Of a stretch of DNA of 23,247 nucleotides, positions 1 through 8,447 are shown piece by piece (position 1 is the stretch's first letter; every line of letters begins with the position of its first letter). Position numbers and translations under genes: made by a program. The stretch spans positions 1-23,247 of IMG/VR virus record IMGVR_UViG_3300040960_000671. The stretch is one strand, 5' to 3'. The notes beneath the pieces are model-generated. The model ran no database searches. It saw nothing but the letters and a program-made list of their open reading frames with translations, and was not told the origin of the DNA. This DNA is from a virus.

Positions 1-1
1 A

Positions 2-2044
2 CCTTCTGACACTGTAGGAGATGTTGGTATTAGTTTGAAAGATGCAAACAATGCCATAGAGTTTGGTTTAAGGTTAGACAGTACTTCTAAAGATTTGCAC
101 CTTGATGGGTACTATAGTGGCGCTTGGCATAACCGTATGACCATTGACAGAAGCAGCGGTAATGTTGGCATTGGGACGAGTTCGCCTAGTAGCAAGTTAC
201 ATATTTCTCAGGCTACAGATGCTCTTGCAAGCGGATTGCAAATTAGAAACGCTGCCGACACAAGTTCATTGTTTATATATCAAGACGGAATAGATACGAA
301 ATACGACACTGGTACAAGCGGCTCTCAGATATTCCGAACCAACAACACAGAACGCATGCGCATCGACAGCAGCGGTAATGTTGGGATTGGGACGAGTTCG
401 CCTACCTATACTCTTGATGTTGTTGGTACAATAAACGCTTCAGAGAGGTTACGAATTGGAGGCGGTGCTGCTCTGTATGCGCCCGATGCAAATGAGTTAC
501 AAGTAGGTTCGTCGAGCGCAGGAGACTTCCTTACATTTTATACCGATAATGGTGAAGCCATGCGCATCGACAGCAGCGGTAGTGTTGGCATTGGGACGAG
601 TTCGCCTAGTACACCTTTACATATTAAAGATAGTAATGGTGGTTTAGTACAAACTATAGAAACAGGTGACAGTAATGCTGCTTATACGAAATACATAAAC
701 TCTACGACAGGCAGTGGCACTTTTACTGATGGTTTGCTTGTTGGAATAGATACAGACGAAAGCGCAACTTTCTGGCAATATGAAGCTAGCCATATGAAGT
801 TTGGTACATCTGGCTCTGAACGTATGCGCATCGACAGCTCTGGTAATGTTGGCATTGGGACGGGTTCGCCTAGTGAAAAACTAGAGGTTTCTGGCACTGG
901 TCATACACGCATACAAGTTACAGCGGGTACATCTAGTGATGCTGCTATTTATTTGGGTGATAGTGGAGATGCTGATGCTGGTGCAGTAATTTACGACAAT
1001 GCTCCAAATGCCTTAAAGTTTAGAGCTAACGGCTCAGAACGCATGCGCATCGACAGCAGCGGTAATGTTGGCATTGGGACGACTTCGCCTAGTGGTAAGC
1101 TAGACATTACTACAGGCACAACAGGTAATGTCTTGATTGATGCGGAGGGTAGCAGCAACTTTCATGCTAAAGTTGTGAATGACGCTGGTGACTTGCATTT
1201 GGGTTCAAGAAACACATCATCAGACACTTACCTTACTAGCCAACGTAGCACTGTATTTAAAACAGGTTCTTCTGAAACAGAACGCATGCGCATCAACAGC
1301 AGCGGTGACCTAGCAATAGGAAAAACAGATCCAACGGCTTTTTCGACGGCTGGCATAGGATTATATGGCAGCGGCGAAGTAAATATAACTAGGAATAACG
1401 GAAACCCAGTATATATCAGACGCAACACAAGTGACGGCGGTTTAGTTGCTTTTTATCAGGATGGAAACCAAGAAGGGACTATAAGCGTAAGTGGATCAAC
1501 TGTATCTTATAACGGTGGTCACCTTGCACGTTGGTCACAGCTAGCAGATGGATCAAAAGATACCTCACTACTAAAAGGCACAGTCTTAACAAACTTGGAT
1601 CAGATGGCAGTTTGGTCACATGATGCAGTTGCTGCAACTTACTATGAAGAAGGCGACGAGTTGCCAGAAGGTGTTTCTGTTGGCGATGAAAAGACCCCCG
1701 CAGCGGATGCCTACACAGAGGACAACGAACAGTTGAACTGCATGGCAGTTTCATCAGTTGAAGGTGATCCAAATGTTGCTGGTGTCTTTGTGAATTGGGA
1801 TAATGATGATGACCATTTCAATGATATGAACATCGCAATGACAGGTGATATGGTTATTCGCATTGCTCAAGGCACAACCGTGCAGCGTGGTGATCTGCTA
1901 ATGTCAGCGGGTGATGGTACAGCCAAACCACAAGGCGATGATATTGTTCGCAGCAAGACAATCGCAAAGGTAACATCAACCCATGTCACATGCACATACG
2001 ATGATGGTTCATACTGTGTGCCGTGCGTATTGATGGCTTGTTAA
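2..2044 (+). CDS. Tail fibre / structural protein with GNVGIGTSSP repeats (5' partial)
   Basis: The reading frame is already open at the window edge (codons from base 2 read PSDTVGDVGIS before the TTG at 35), so the true start lies upstream and the TTG is probably internal; 680 residues are visible. Most of the chain is beta-rich segments separated by about six copies of an E-R-M-R-I-D-S-S-G-N-V-G-I-G-T-S-S-P module, a hallmark of phage fibre and appendage proteins. The last 180 residues differ: they are acidic (run NWDNDDDHFNDM) with a compact beta region near GDMVIRIAQGTTVQRGDLL and four cysteines in the final 20 residues. Such ends are often trimerisation or auto-cleaving chaperone domains; a Peptidase_G2-like fold is possible but not shown. 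Role inferred: receptor binding at the virion surface. It is followed after 10 nt by a second adhesin-like gene with a clear ribosome site. Confidence 0.8.
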   Translation, partial: PSDTVGDVGISLKDANNAIEFGLRLDSTSKDLHLDGYYSGAWHNRMTIDRSSGNVGIGTSSPSSKLHISQATDALASGLQIRNAADTSSLFIYQDGIDTKYDTGTSGSQIFRTNNTERMRIDSSGNVGIGTSSPTYTLDVVGTINASERLRIGGGAALYAPDANELQVGSSSAGDFLTFYTDNGEAMRIDSSGSVGIGTSSPSTPLHIKDSNGGLVQTIETGDSNAAYTKYINSTTGSGTFTDGLLVGIDTDESATFWQYEASHMKFGTSGSERMRIDSSGNVGIGTGSPSEKLEVSGTGHTRIQVTAGTSSDAAIYLGDSGDADAGAVIYDNAPNALKFRANGSERMRIDSSGNVGIGTTSPSGKLDITTGTTGNVLIDAEGSSNFHAKVVNDAGDLHLGSRNTSSDTYLTSQRSTVFKTGSSETERMRINSSGDLAIGKTDPTAFSTAGIGLYGSGEVNITRNNGNPVYIRRNTSDGGLVAFYQDGNQEGTISVSGSTVSYNGGHLARWSQLADGSKDTSLLKGTVLTNLDQMAVWSHDAVAATYYEEGDELPEGVSVGDEKTPAADAYTEDNEQLNCMAVSSVEGDPNVAGVFVNWDNDDDHFNDMNIAMTGDMVIRIAQGTTVQRGDLLMSAGDGTAKPQGDDIVRSKTIAKVTSTHVTCTYDDGSYCVPCVLMAC
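139..1306 (+). repeat. Dispersed in-frame repeats of about 50 bp inside the fibre gene
   Basis: Near-identical DNA copies begin around 139, 350, 559, 820 and 1038, with a decayed sixth around 1282. Each encodes RMRIDSSGNVGIGT(S/T)SPS or a close variant. Nucleotide identity is high (core GGTAATGTTGGCATTGGGAC), not only protein similarity. The stretches between copies are unrelated to each other. Confidence 0.85.
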
Positions 2045-2054
2045 GGAGAAAAGC

Positions 2055-3548
2055 ATGACACGAGCAAGAGACTTAGCCGATAGTGCCGACAAGGATATTG
2101 CTGGCACACTTACCCTTGATGGGCTTGATGTAGCTGGCAACGTCAGTGTCGATGGCGGCACGATCAAGCTGGACGGGAATTATCCTGTTGGCTCTAATAA
2201 CGTGGCTTTGGGTGATGCTGCGTTGGATAGTGTGACAGGCACAAGAAACACTGCAATTGGTGATAAGGCTGGAACAGGAATAACATCTGGCAATGGTAAC
2301 GTGGCTATTGGCGACAACACCATGACGGCTACCTTAACAGGGTCTGACAATACTGCGGTTGGGACATACTCACTTAACCTCAATACGTCTGGCACACTGA
2401 ACACGGCAGTCGGGGGTTCTTCTCTTGAGCGCAACACAACGGGGAGCAGCAACACTGCTATTGGGCGTCAGGCTCTCACCTTTAACACCACCGCTTCTTA
2501 CAACAATGCCGTGGGTCGTTCTGCCCTTTACTCCAACACGACAGGCGCAAACAACGTAGCTTTGGGGCATCAGGCGCTCCAAGCCAACACCACCGCCAGC
2601 AACAACACTGCTGTAGGGTATCAGGCGGGGTATGCTGTAACAACTGGAACACACAACACATTTGTTGGCAGTGGCTCTGGTGATGCGACAGATGATGGAA
2701 ATAGAAACACGGCATTAGGTTATTTGTCATTAAGTGCAAATGCTGGTGATAATAACACAGCTATTGGCACACAGGCTCTTATTTTAAACACAGGTAGCTC
2801 TAACACCGCAGTTGGTAAAGATGCTGCTTTCTACAATACCTCTGGCAGCAACAACGTTGCTTTGGGGGAAAGCGCACTACAGTCCAACACCACCGCCAGC
2901 AACAACACTGCGGTTGGCTATCAGGCGGGGTATAGCACAACGACAAGTTCTGGGAGTGTGTATGTAGGATACCTTTCAGGTCAAAATACAACATCTTTAC
3001 AAAATACCTTTGTGGGGTCTGGGTCTGGGTATTTAGTCACAAGTGGCCAGAAAAACACGATCATCGGCACATACTCAGGCAACCAAGGCGGCTTGGACAT
3101 CCGCACCTCAAGCAACAACATCGTGCTGTCGGATGGGGATGGCAAGCGCAGGGTAACGGCTCAAGGTTCATCAGCCATGGACTTAATGGGTACGCCTACT
3201 GCCCAGCTTTCAAACTCACTGTTTAAGATTGTTAATAGAGGAACTGGAAACTCTAGTGAAACCTTTACCTCCATAGACATGGGGATGAATGACAATATTA
3301 CGGCTTTGATCAATATTTCCCTTGGTGGCAATGGTGGATCAAATCAATATGGTGGCTGTTTAATATACTGGACTATGCCAAGAGGCGCTAACTCTATCAT
3401 TCATCAAACTATTGTAAGTGCATATAAAGGCAGTGCCGTTTCTACCTTTAGCGTTTCTGTTAGTGGTAATAGCTTAGTCGTCACAAAGGATAGCGGATTA
3501 ACTGTGTCTGTCACCGTCATAGGCGGCGGCGGCTTGTCGACATACTAA
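2055..3548 (+). CDS. Adhesin-like structural protein with YadA/Hep_Hag-type head repeats
   Basis: This 497-residue protein begins MTRARDLADSADKDIAG, a start often seen in marine phage fibre proteins. Residues about 50-350 are many short repeats built around N-(T/N)-A-(V/I/L)-G, including S-N-N-T-A-V-G-Y-Q-A-G-Y. This matches the left-handed beta-roll repeats of trimeric autotransporter heads (YadA-like, Hep_Hag). The C-terminal 150 residues have no repeats and end in a beta-rich region (VSVTVIGGGGLSTY). A good Shine-Dalgarno (AAGGAG) lies 7 nt before the ATG. Probably a trimeric fibre or fibre-associated protein acting with the preceding one in host attachment. Family assignment comes from repeat pattern only; the exact virion location is not visible. 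Confidence 0.78.
   Translation: MTRARDLADSADKDIAGTLTLDGLDVAGNVSVDGGTIKLDGNYPVGSNNVALGDAALDSVTGTRNTAIGDKAGTGITSGNGNVAIGDNTMTATLTGSDNTAVGTYSLNLNTSGTLNTAVGGSSLERNTTGSSNTAIGRQALTFNTTASYNNAVGRSALYSNTTGANNVALGHQALQANTTASNNTAVGYQAGYAVTTGTHNTFVGSGSGDATDDGNRNTALGYLSLSANAGDNNTAIGTQALILNTGSSNTAVGKDAAFYNTSGSNNVALGESALQSNTTASNNTAVGYQAGYSTTTSSGSVYVGYLSGQNTTSLQNTFVGSGSGYLVTSGQKNTIIGTYSGNQGGLDIRTSSNNIVLSDGDGKRRVTAQGSSAMDLMGTPTAQLSNSLFKIVNRGTGNSSETFTSIDMGMNDNITALINISLGGNGGSNQYGGCLIYWTMPRGANSIIHQTIVSAYKGSAVSTFSVSVSGNSLVVTKDSGLTVSVTVIGGGGLSTY
2584..2933 (+). repeat. Direct repeat with exact 300-bp period in adhesin gene
   Basis: A 28-nt block starting CCAACACCACCGCCAGC at 2584 recurs identically at 2884. It is followed by 7 divergent bases and then TATCAGGCGGGGTAT in both copies. 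The copies encode NTTASNNTAVGYQAGY. The 300-bp offset equals 100 codons, which suggests an internal duplication of a repeat module. Confidence 0.8.
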
Positions 3549-3558
3549 GGAGGCCAAA

Positions 3559-3825
3559 ATGCAGACAACATTTTTTAAATATGAAAATGAAGAACACTCT
3601 ATCCTTTTGGGAGGAGCATGGACATCGTATCATATGGAAGATCAGGGTAAACTTATATCGTCCTTAATAACGGAGAAGATGCGAGAGCATTACACAGAAG
3701 AACAGGCGAATATTGCGGAAGGATTAGACCCTGAAACAGGAGATGGCCTTGCGTATTGGACAAAGGTTTCAGAAATGCAAGCAGAGGTTTTAAACGATTT
3801 TGCATCTTTCGAAAGTCAGCTTTAA
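3559..3825 (+). CDS. Hypothetical protein between adhesin genes
   Basis: I do not recognise this 88-residue acidic protein. It begins MQTTFFKYENEEHSILLGGAW and has a predicted helical second half (EKMREHYTEEQANIAEGLDPETG, then EMQAEVLNDFASFESQL). No membrane segment or metal motif is visible. The start is well supported by AAGGAGG 5 nt before the ATG. It lies just after the adhesin and before another small acidic protein, in the same direction and with a short gap. Such small genes among fibre genes are often fibre assembly factors or moron-like accessory genes, but nothing in the sequence decides this. Confidence 0.65.
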   Translation: MQTTFFKYENEEHSILLGGAWTSYHMEDQGKLISSLITEKMREHYTEEQANIAEGLDPETGDGLAYWTKVSEMQAEVLNDFASFESQL

Positions 3826-3852
3826 CCCTACCAGTCAGAAAAGGAGAAAGAC

Positions 3853-4074
3853 ATGACTGATACACCAACTGCGGAAGAAATCGCACAACACTACACAGCA
3901 ATGGGGCATAGCGTAGACTTGCTAAACGCTGGCAAACCAGAGGGCATGGACGATGCTGATTGGGCTGACACTGTGTCACGCAACGTAGAGCATCTACAGC
4001 TAATGGTGGCTAAAGACTTCTGGACTACAGAAGATATGACAGCGGTTAATGCTGCAATCACAGCAAACTCATAA
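3853..4074 (+). CDS. Small acidic hypothetical protein
   Basis: A 73-residue protein, MTDTPTAEEIAQHYTAMGHS..., predicted to be mostly helical with no membrane segment. AAGGAG lies 7 nt before the ATG, so the start is secure. The segment GMDDADWADTVSRNVEHLQLM resembles short helical proteins that accompany fibre genes in marine phages. It is followed 11 nt later by another small gene with a similar ribosome site, so the two are probably co-translated. Function unknown. Confidence 0.65.
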   Translation: MTDTPTAEEIAQHYTAMGHSVDLLNAGKPEGMDDADWADTVSRNVEHLQLMVAKDFWTTEDMTAVNAAITANS

Positions 4075-4085
4075 GGAATAGACAG

Positions 4086-4319
4086 ATGGCTAAAAACGAA
4101 AAGAAAACCATCACGGTCAATGACGTAGAATACAACTTGGATGACTTAACCCCACGGCAATCAACACTTCTGAACCATGTGAATGACTTAGATCGAAAGC
4201 TGGGCAACGCGCAATTCAACTTGGATCAGCTTCATATGGGGCGGCAGAAAGCTCTTGAGCTACTGGCGGCAGACTTGGAAGCTGAGCCAGAGGAAGCCGA
4301 AGAGATTGCGGCGGAGTAA
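4086..4319 (+). CDS. Small protein resembling DUF6447-type phage proteins
   Basis: A 77-residue protein. The N-terminus (KTITVNDVEYNLDDLTP) looks like a short beta-hairpin, followed by a long heptad-like helix (residues about 22-65: LLNHVNDLDRKLGNAQFNLDQLHMGRQ) and an acidic tail. This order, an I-x-V-x-x-x-x-Y-x-x-D-D-L opening and then a coiled coil, is what I recall for small phage proteins of the DUF6447 type; I assign it from memory of the pattern. These are often next to fibre genes. The start ATG has AAGGAA 7 nt upstream. Role unknown; assembly scaffold or accessory factor is possible. Confidence 0.6.
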   Translation: MAKNEKKTITVNDVEYNLDDLTPRQSTLLNHVNDLDRKLGNAQFNLDQLHMGRQKALELLAADLEAEPEEAEEIAAE

Positions 4320-4370
4320 TGGACGCAACCAGCGCGGCGTGCTATTGTACAGCTAACAAAGGAATAAACC

Positions 4371-4814
4371 ATGGCGATTAGCATTACAAAACCAACAGTC
4401 GGCGGCTCAGAGGACACTTGGGGCACGACAATCAACACCGCGCTGGACGCAATCGTTGACGCGGCGAACGGCACGTCGGGGACACTTGCGCCAGACCTAA
4501 GCACTCTCACGATTAACGGGACAGACGTCACCGCGACGGCGGCGGAGCTAAACATCCTAGACGGCGTTACGTCCACAGCGGCGGAAATCAACTTACTGGA
4601 TGGCGCGGCGTCTAATACGGTCGTCAACAGTAAGGCGGTTGTTTACGGGTCAGCGGGTCAAGTTCAAGCGACAACGATTGACCTTGGGAACTGGACCGTC
4701 ACTGAAAGCGCGGGCGTCCTGTACTTCGCAACGAGTGGCGCCAATAAAATGAAACTTGATGCATCTGGGAATTTGACAGTCGTTGGCAATGTTACAGCTT
4801 ATGGGACGATCTAA
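4371..4814 (+). CDS. Phage fibre-like structural protein (AAELNILDG motif)
   Basis: A 147-residue protein starting MAISITKPTVGGSEDTWGTTINTALDAIVDA. This opening (tail protein N-terminus with W-G-x-x-x-N) and the tandem motif T-A-A-E-L-N-I-L-D-G / T-A-A-E-I-N-L-L-D-G (residues about 60-83) are widespread in marine phage virion proteins. The end (MKLDASGNLTVVGNVTAYGTI) resembles the fibre-repeat ends in the first gene of the window. AAAGGAAT precedes the ATG. Its stop overlaps the next start by one base (TAATG), so it is coupled to the glycine-rich tip candidate. Likely a short fibre or a base for that adhesin; that job is inferred from position. Confidence 0.7.
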   Translation: MAISITKPTVGGSEDTWGTTINTALDAIVDAANGTSGTLAPDLSTLTINGTDVTATAAELNILDGVTSTAAEINLLDGAASNTVVNSKAVVYGSAGQVQATTIDLGNWTVTESAGVLYFATSGANKMKLDASGNLTVVGNVTAYGTI

Positions 4815-5833
4815 TGGCGTTACAATCATCAGGCGCGATATCGCTATCTGACATCCAAGACGAGTTTGGCGGGTCAAACCCGATCAGCTTGTCCGAGTAT
4901 TATCGCAACGGCTCATATGTCACTAGCAACAACACAGGCGTTCCCACGTCTGGGCAAATTCAGCTTGATGACTTTTACGGCGCCGTAAAGCAGTTCTCGT
5001 TTACTGTATCCAGTAACCAGCAAGAGATGAACCTAAGCACGTATGCAACATCTGTAGGCTGGGATGGATCGGCTGCTATCGTCATGACAATTTCTTCAGG
5101 CGTTTACCTTTGGTCTGACAGTGTGTCAGTTGGCGGTTTAACCATACCAAGTAGTCTAAATGGACTGGTTACAATCATAAACAACGGCTACATTATTGGT
5201 CGAGGTGGAAACGGAGGGGGCTATGATGGTGCAGCTCAAATCGGCGGTCCTGCCCTTGTAAATAATGCTACTGGTGTAACACTTACTAACGCATCTGGTG
5301 CATACATTGCGGGTGGCGGTGGCGGTGGCTCAGGTGGCGCTAGTGGCTATGGCGGTGGCGGTGGCGGCGCAGGTGGCGGTAACGGTGGGCGTGGTCGTCA
5401 TGAGAACGGAACAATCTATTCTGGCGGGACAGGCGGAGCTGTAGGCCAGTCTGGTACGGCTGCACCACAAGATGTATACTCAGGTGGTGACGGTGGACGC
5501 GGTCAAGGCGGAGGGACTGGAGGCGGTGGCGGATCAGGCTCTAGCTGGTTTGAAGGTTTGCGCTCAAACGGAGGCGGCGGGGGCGGTCGTATTTTAAACG
5601 GATCAGGCGGAGCGGGTGGCACGTCAGACAGCGCGGGGCCAATTGGTACTGGCGGGACAGGGGGTTCACTTGGTAATGCAGGCGGAGACGGCACTGGTAC
5701 TTACGTTGGTGACGGCGGCGGCGGTTGGGGCGCGGCAGGTGGTGGATCAGGCGGCTCTGGCGGCGCAGCCATCTCTGGCACAGCTATAGCGACATATACG
5801 AACAACGGCACAGTTTACGGATCGGTGGCATGA
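4814..5833 (+). CDS. Glycine-rich tail-tip adhesin candidate (Gp38-like architecture)
   Basis: 339 residues. The N-terminal 60 residues (SSGAISLSDIQDEFGG, then LDDFYGA) form an attachment-type module common in marine phage tail proteins. Residues 61-127 are a beta domain. Residues about 128-320 are extremely glycine-rich, with several blocks of four to six glycines separated by short polar loops, and the chain ends TNNGTVYGSVA. T-even phage Gp38 tip adhesins have glycine-rich motifs that fold into a polyglycine-II sandwich displaying variable loops; this C-terminus has the same look. That similarity is architectural, not shown by alignment. ATG overlaps the upstream stop (TAATG), and its own stop overlaps the next ATG (ATGA). 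Probable receptor-binding protein. Confidence 0.68.
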   Translation: MALQSSGAISLSDIQDEFGGSNPISLSEYYRNGSYVTSNNTGVPTSGQIQLDDFYGAVKQFSFTVSSNQQEMNLSTYATSVGWDGSAAIVMTISSGVYLWSDSVSVGGLTIPSSLNGLVTIINNGYIIGRGGNGGGYDGAAQIGGPALVNNATGVTLTNASGAYIAGGGGGGSGGASGYGGGGGGAGGGNGGRGRHENGTIYSGGTGGAVGQSGTAAPQDVYSGGDGGRGQGGGTGGGGGSGSSWFEGLRSNGGGGGGRILNGSGGAGGTSDSAGPIGTGGTGGSLGNAGGDGTGTYVGDGGGGWGAAGGGSGGSGGAAISGTAIATYTNNGTVYGSVA

Positions 5834-7320
5834 CACTAATACCGCTCAACATACCCGCAGGCTTTTACCGCAACGGCACGGACATAGAGCAGTCGAACAG
5901 GTGGCGCGACGGATCACTCGTTCGCTGGCGTGACAACTCATTGCGTCCGATCGGCGGATGGCGTGAGCGTAAGACATCTTTTTCGACCAACCCCGTGCGC
6001 GGCATGCACGCTTGGGAGGCGATCAATGGGAACGCATGGCTCGCAGGCGGATCGCATGACCAGTTGAATGTGATGACTGGATCGGGCACACTCACAGACA
6101 TTACTCCAACAGACTTGGCCGCTGGCCGCGAGGATGCCGCTGCGAACACAGGCTTCGGTGGCGGCACTTATGGCGTTGGCTACTACGGCCAGCCGATACA
6201 GTCTAACGACAACAGCGTTTTGCTCGAGGCGACGACATGGTCGCTAGACAACTGGGGCGAGTACCTCGTTGGGTGCCACTACGATGACGGACGCCTCCTT
6301 GAGTGGCAACTTAATCCGTCAAACAACGCGGCGCCAATCGCGAATGCGCCAATCGATAACCTTGGCCTCGTTGTGACGGAAGAGCGTTTTATCTTTGCAC
6401 TTGGCGCGGGTGGAAACAGTCGCCTCGTGCAGTGGTGCGACTTTGAGAACAATACCGTGTGGACGCCGTCGACGACGAACCAAGCTGGATCGCAGGAGCT
6501 GCAGACGAATGGCCAGATTATGCAGGGTATTCGCACACGCGGCCAGACGCTGATCATCACCGACACAGACGCGTTTTCCGCGCGATACTCTGGCCCTCCC
6601 TACATTTATTCGTTTTCTCGTGTCGGCACTTCGTGCGGCGGCATATCCCGCAAGGCGGCGTCAGACGTTGACATCGGCGTGTTCTGGATGGGGCAGCGCG
6701 GGTTCTTCCGCTTCGACGGCAACTCTGTCTCAGAGATACCGTGCGACGTGCATGACTACGTGTTTGGCGACTTCAACGTGGCGCAGCAATCGAAAGTGTG
6801 GTCGTTTGCCAACGGCCAGTATGGCGAGATTTGGTGGTTCTACTGCTCATCGAACAGCACTGAGATCGATCGCTACGTCGCATACGACTACAAAGAAAAC
6901 CACTGGCTCATTGGCGACTTATCTCGCACGTCAGGCATTCAGCGCGGCGTATTTCGTTATCCATTTATGGCGGGCCACAACGCGGACAGCGATATTTATG
7001 ACCACGAAGTCGGGTTTAACTTTGACGGCGTGGCGGCATTTGCCGAGACAGGTCCGTTGAGCCTCGCTGGCGGAGATCAGATTGCCAGAGTGACCAAGCT
7101 CATCCCAGACGAGCGCACTCAGGGTGACGTTGACGTCACGTTCAAGACGCGCTTTTACCCGAATGGCACTGAGACGACGCACGGGCCGTTCACGCCGAGC
7201 AACCCAACGTCAGTGCGTTTCACTGGCCGACAGATGCGCATGAAGGTCGAAGGCACTGTTCCAACGGACTGGAAGGTCGGCGACATGCGTGTGGACGTTA
7301 CGGCTGGAGGGCGTAGGTAG
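5830..7320 (+). CDS. Virion structural protein, probable beta-propeller head-tail/tail protein
   Basis: 496 residues. The start is the ATG at 5830, which overlaps the previous stop as ATGA; the frame is open further up to 5725, but that extension (MGRGRWWIRRLWRR...) reads the glycine-rich DNA in another frame. The N-terminus MTLIPLNIPAGFYRNGTDIE, followed by RWRDGSLVRWRDNSLRPIGGW, is a pattern recurring in tailed-phage virion proteins. The body is beta-rich with spaced tryptophans, as in beta-propellers, and the end (KVEGTVPTDWKVGDMRVDVTAGGRR) is a beta module. By length and by its place before the ejection-type genes it could be the counterpart of P22 gp10 (packaged-DNA stabilisation) or of a tail tubular protein. 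No direct homology is visible to me. Confidence 0.68.
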   Translation: MTLIPLNIPAGFYRNGTDIEQSNRWRDGSLVRWRDNSLRPIGGWRERKTSFSTNPVRGMHAWEAINGNAWLAGGSHDQLNVMTGSGTLTDITPTDLAAGREDAAANTGFGGGTYGVGYYGQPIQSNDNSVLLEATTWSLDNWGEYLVGCHYDDGRLLEWQLNPSNNAAPIANAPIDNLGLVVTEERFIFALGAGGNSRLVQWCDFENNTVWTPSTTNQAGSQELQTNGQIMQGIRTRGQTLIITDTDAFSARYSGPPYIYSFSRVGTSCGGISRKAASDVDIGVFWMGQRGFFRFDGNSVSEIPCDVHDYVFGDFNVAQQSKVWSFANGQYGEIWWFYCSSNSTEIDRYVAYDYKENHWLIGDLSRTSGIQRGVFRYPFMAGHNADSDIYDHEVGFNFDGVAAFAETGPLSLAGGDQIARVTKLIPDERTQGDVDVTFKTRFYPNGTETTHGPFTPSNPTSVRFTGRQMRMKVEGTVPTDWKVGDMRVDVTAGGRR

Positions 7321-7979
7321 TGCCCAGCCCGATACTCCCTCCCATTGGCCCCGACTTATCACAGTGGGGCCGTCAGCTTACGCAGTTCCTGCAAGCGAAC
7401 TTGGCCAAGCTAGGCTTTAAGACTGACGTCGATAACCCGTCTGAGGACGGCGTTATTTTGTGGGATCGTGAGAACAAGTATCCCGTCGTTTCGAAGGACG
7501 GAGCGTTTGTGCAGGTCATCTTAGAAGACGGGCACGCCTCATTTTATCGTACCACAGATGTCACGGCCGCCGCAACGAATACGGCGTACGCAATCACGTA
7601 CGACGCGCCGACTGGCAATGTTGGCATTGACCGAGATGCAGTGGATAATAGCAAAATCGTATTCAGCGAGGCTGGCGAGTACCTGTTGATGTTCTCGGCG
7701 CAGATCAGCTCTACGTCGGGAAGCACGGTAAACTTCTACTTCTGGCCTCGCTTGAACGGAACGGACGCGCCCAACAACACGATGAAAAACTCACTACACC
7801 AAAACGGGTCCACGCTTGTCGTGTCTCGATCCGCAAAGTTTGACGTGTCTGCGGGTGACGAGTTACAGGTCATGTGGGCCGTGGATAGCACCTCTGGCTT
7901 TCTCAACGCATCGGCTGCGACAGCGTTTTCACCAGCCGCGCCAGCAACGACGCTGCACATTACACGTATGCATGGATAG
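7320..7979 (+). CDS. C1q/TNF-like jelly-roll virion protein
   Basis: 219 residues starting at a GTG that overlaps the upstream TAG stop (TAGTG). Residues 11-32 (PDLSQWGRQLTQFLQANLAKLG) form one amphipathic helix. Residues about 80-218 show a C1q/TNF-like pattern: F-S-E-A-G-E-Y-L-L-M-F-S-A-Q-I at 115-129, a central strand with WPRLNG, then VSRSAKFDVSAGDELQVMWAV at 168-188. Such domains form trimers and are used by phages as fibre knobs. It sits directly after the propeller-like protein and before the ejection-type genes, the position of the tail needle gene (gp26) in P22-like phages. Sf6 has a TNF-like knob on its needle, but the long coiled-coil shaft of a needle is missing here. Confidence 0.65.
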   Translation: MPSPILPPIGPDLSQWGRQLTQFLQANLAKLGFKTDVDNPSEDGVILWDRENKYPVVSKDGAFVQVILEDGHASFYRTTDVTAAATNTAYAITYDAPTGNVGIDRDAVDNSKIVFSEAGEYLLMFSAQISSTSGSTVNFYFWPRLNGTDAPNNTMKNSLHQNGSTLVVSRSAKFDVSAGDELQVMWAVDSTSGFLNASAATAFSPAAPATTLHITRMHG

Positions 7980-7988
7980 GGTTCACGT

Positions 7989-8447
7989 TTGACGGATAAT
8001 GTTGTACAGTACAAAAAACGGTCACTGGTTCGCATTGAGCCTATTACCAAGGACGTTGACGAGGCGCTGAATAAATCGTTACCGCTTCTGAAGACGTCAA
8101 TAGAGGCTTACGGTCGAAACGTAGACCCCGAAGAGGTGATCGAGGACATACTAGACCAAAACTCTTTGCTCTGGCATGTCTACTTAGAGGACACGTTGAT
8201 TGCGGCATTCACAACTGTCGTTAAACATCACCCTCGCAGAAGCACTCTATTCATAGAGTTCATGGGTGGAGTTGATATGAAAGTTTGGATGAAGGCGGCT
8301 GTCACCATGTTTAAAGACATCTGCAAAATCGGAAACCTAAGTGGCGTTGAGTTCGACGGGCGTGCGGGCTTTAGCCGCTTTGCAAAAGATTGCGGATTTA
8401 CGGAAACATCCCGCAGATTTGAGATGGAGATAACCAGTGGGCAGTAA
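7989..8447 (+). CDS. GNAT-like acetyltransferase-fold phage protein
   Basis: 152 residues. The likely start is the TTG at 7989, with a purine-rich GGATAGGG about 7 nt upstream. The chain has GNAT-like order: helices about 20-60, the strand/turn LLWHVYLEDTLIAAFTTVV (60-78), strands FIEFMGG, a long helix (MKAAVTMFKDICKIGN), strand SGVEFDGRAGFSRFAKDCGF, and a final strand RRFEMEI. The last part matches the C-terminal region of GNAT enzymes (x-x-G-R-x-G-F-x-x-x-x-x-x-x-G-F). Similar short proteins occur among virion genes of podoviruses; whether they acetylate anything is unknown. The stop lies 11 nt inside the next gene, so translation is probably coupled. Confidence 0.62.
   Translation: MTDNVVQYKKRSLVRIEPITKDVDEALNKSLPLLKTSIEAYGRNVDPEEVIEDILDQNSLLWHVYLEDTLIAAFTTVVKHHPRRSTLFIEFMGGVDMKVWMKAAVTMFKDICKIGNLSGVEFDGRAGFSRFAKDCGFTETSRRFEMEITSGQ

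Noticed and set aside
139-2933. CRISPR array or diversity-generating retroelement template
   Set aside because: The repeats are coding, in frame and unevenly spaced; no reverse transcriptase, Cas gene or adenine-biased template/variable pair is visible.
5503-5694. Minus-strand proline-rich frame
   Set aside because: It is the complement of the glycine-rich coding stretch; the GGN codons give proline on the other strand. No ribosome site.
5725-5829. In-frame upstream extension of the propeller-like gene
   Set aside because: It reads the glycine-codon DNA of the adhesin in another frame (Trp/Arg-rich); ATG at 5830 overlaps the upstream stop as ATGA, the pattern used across this genome.
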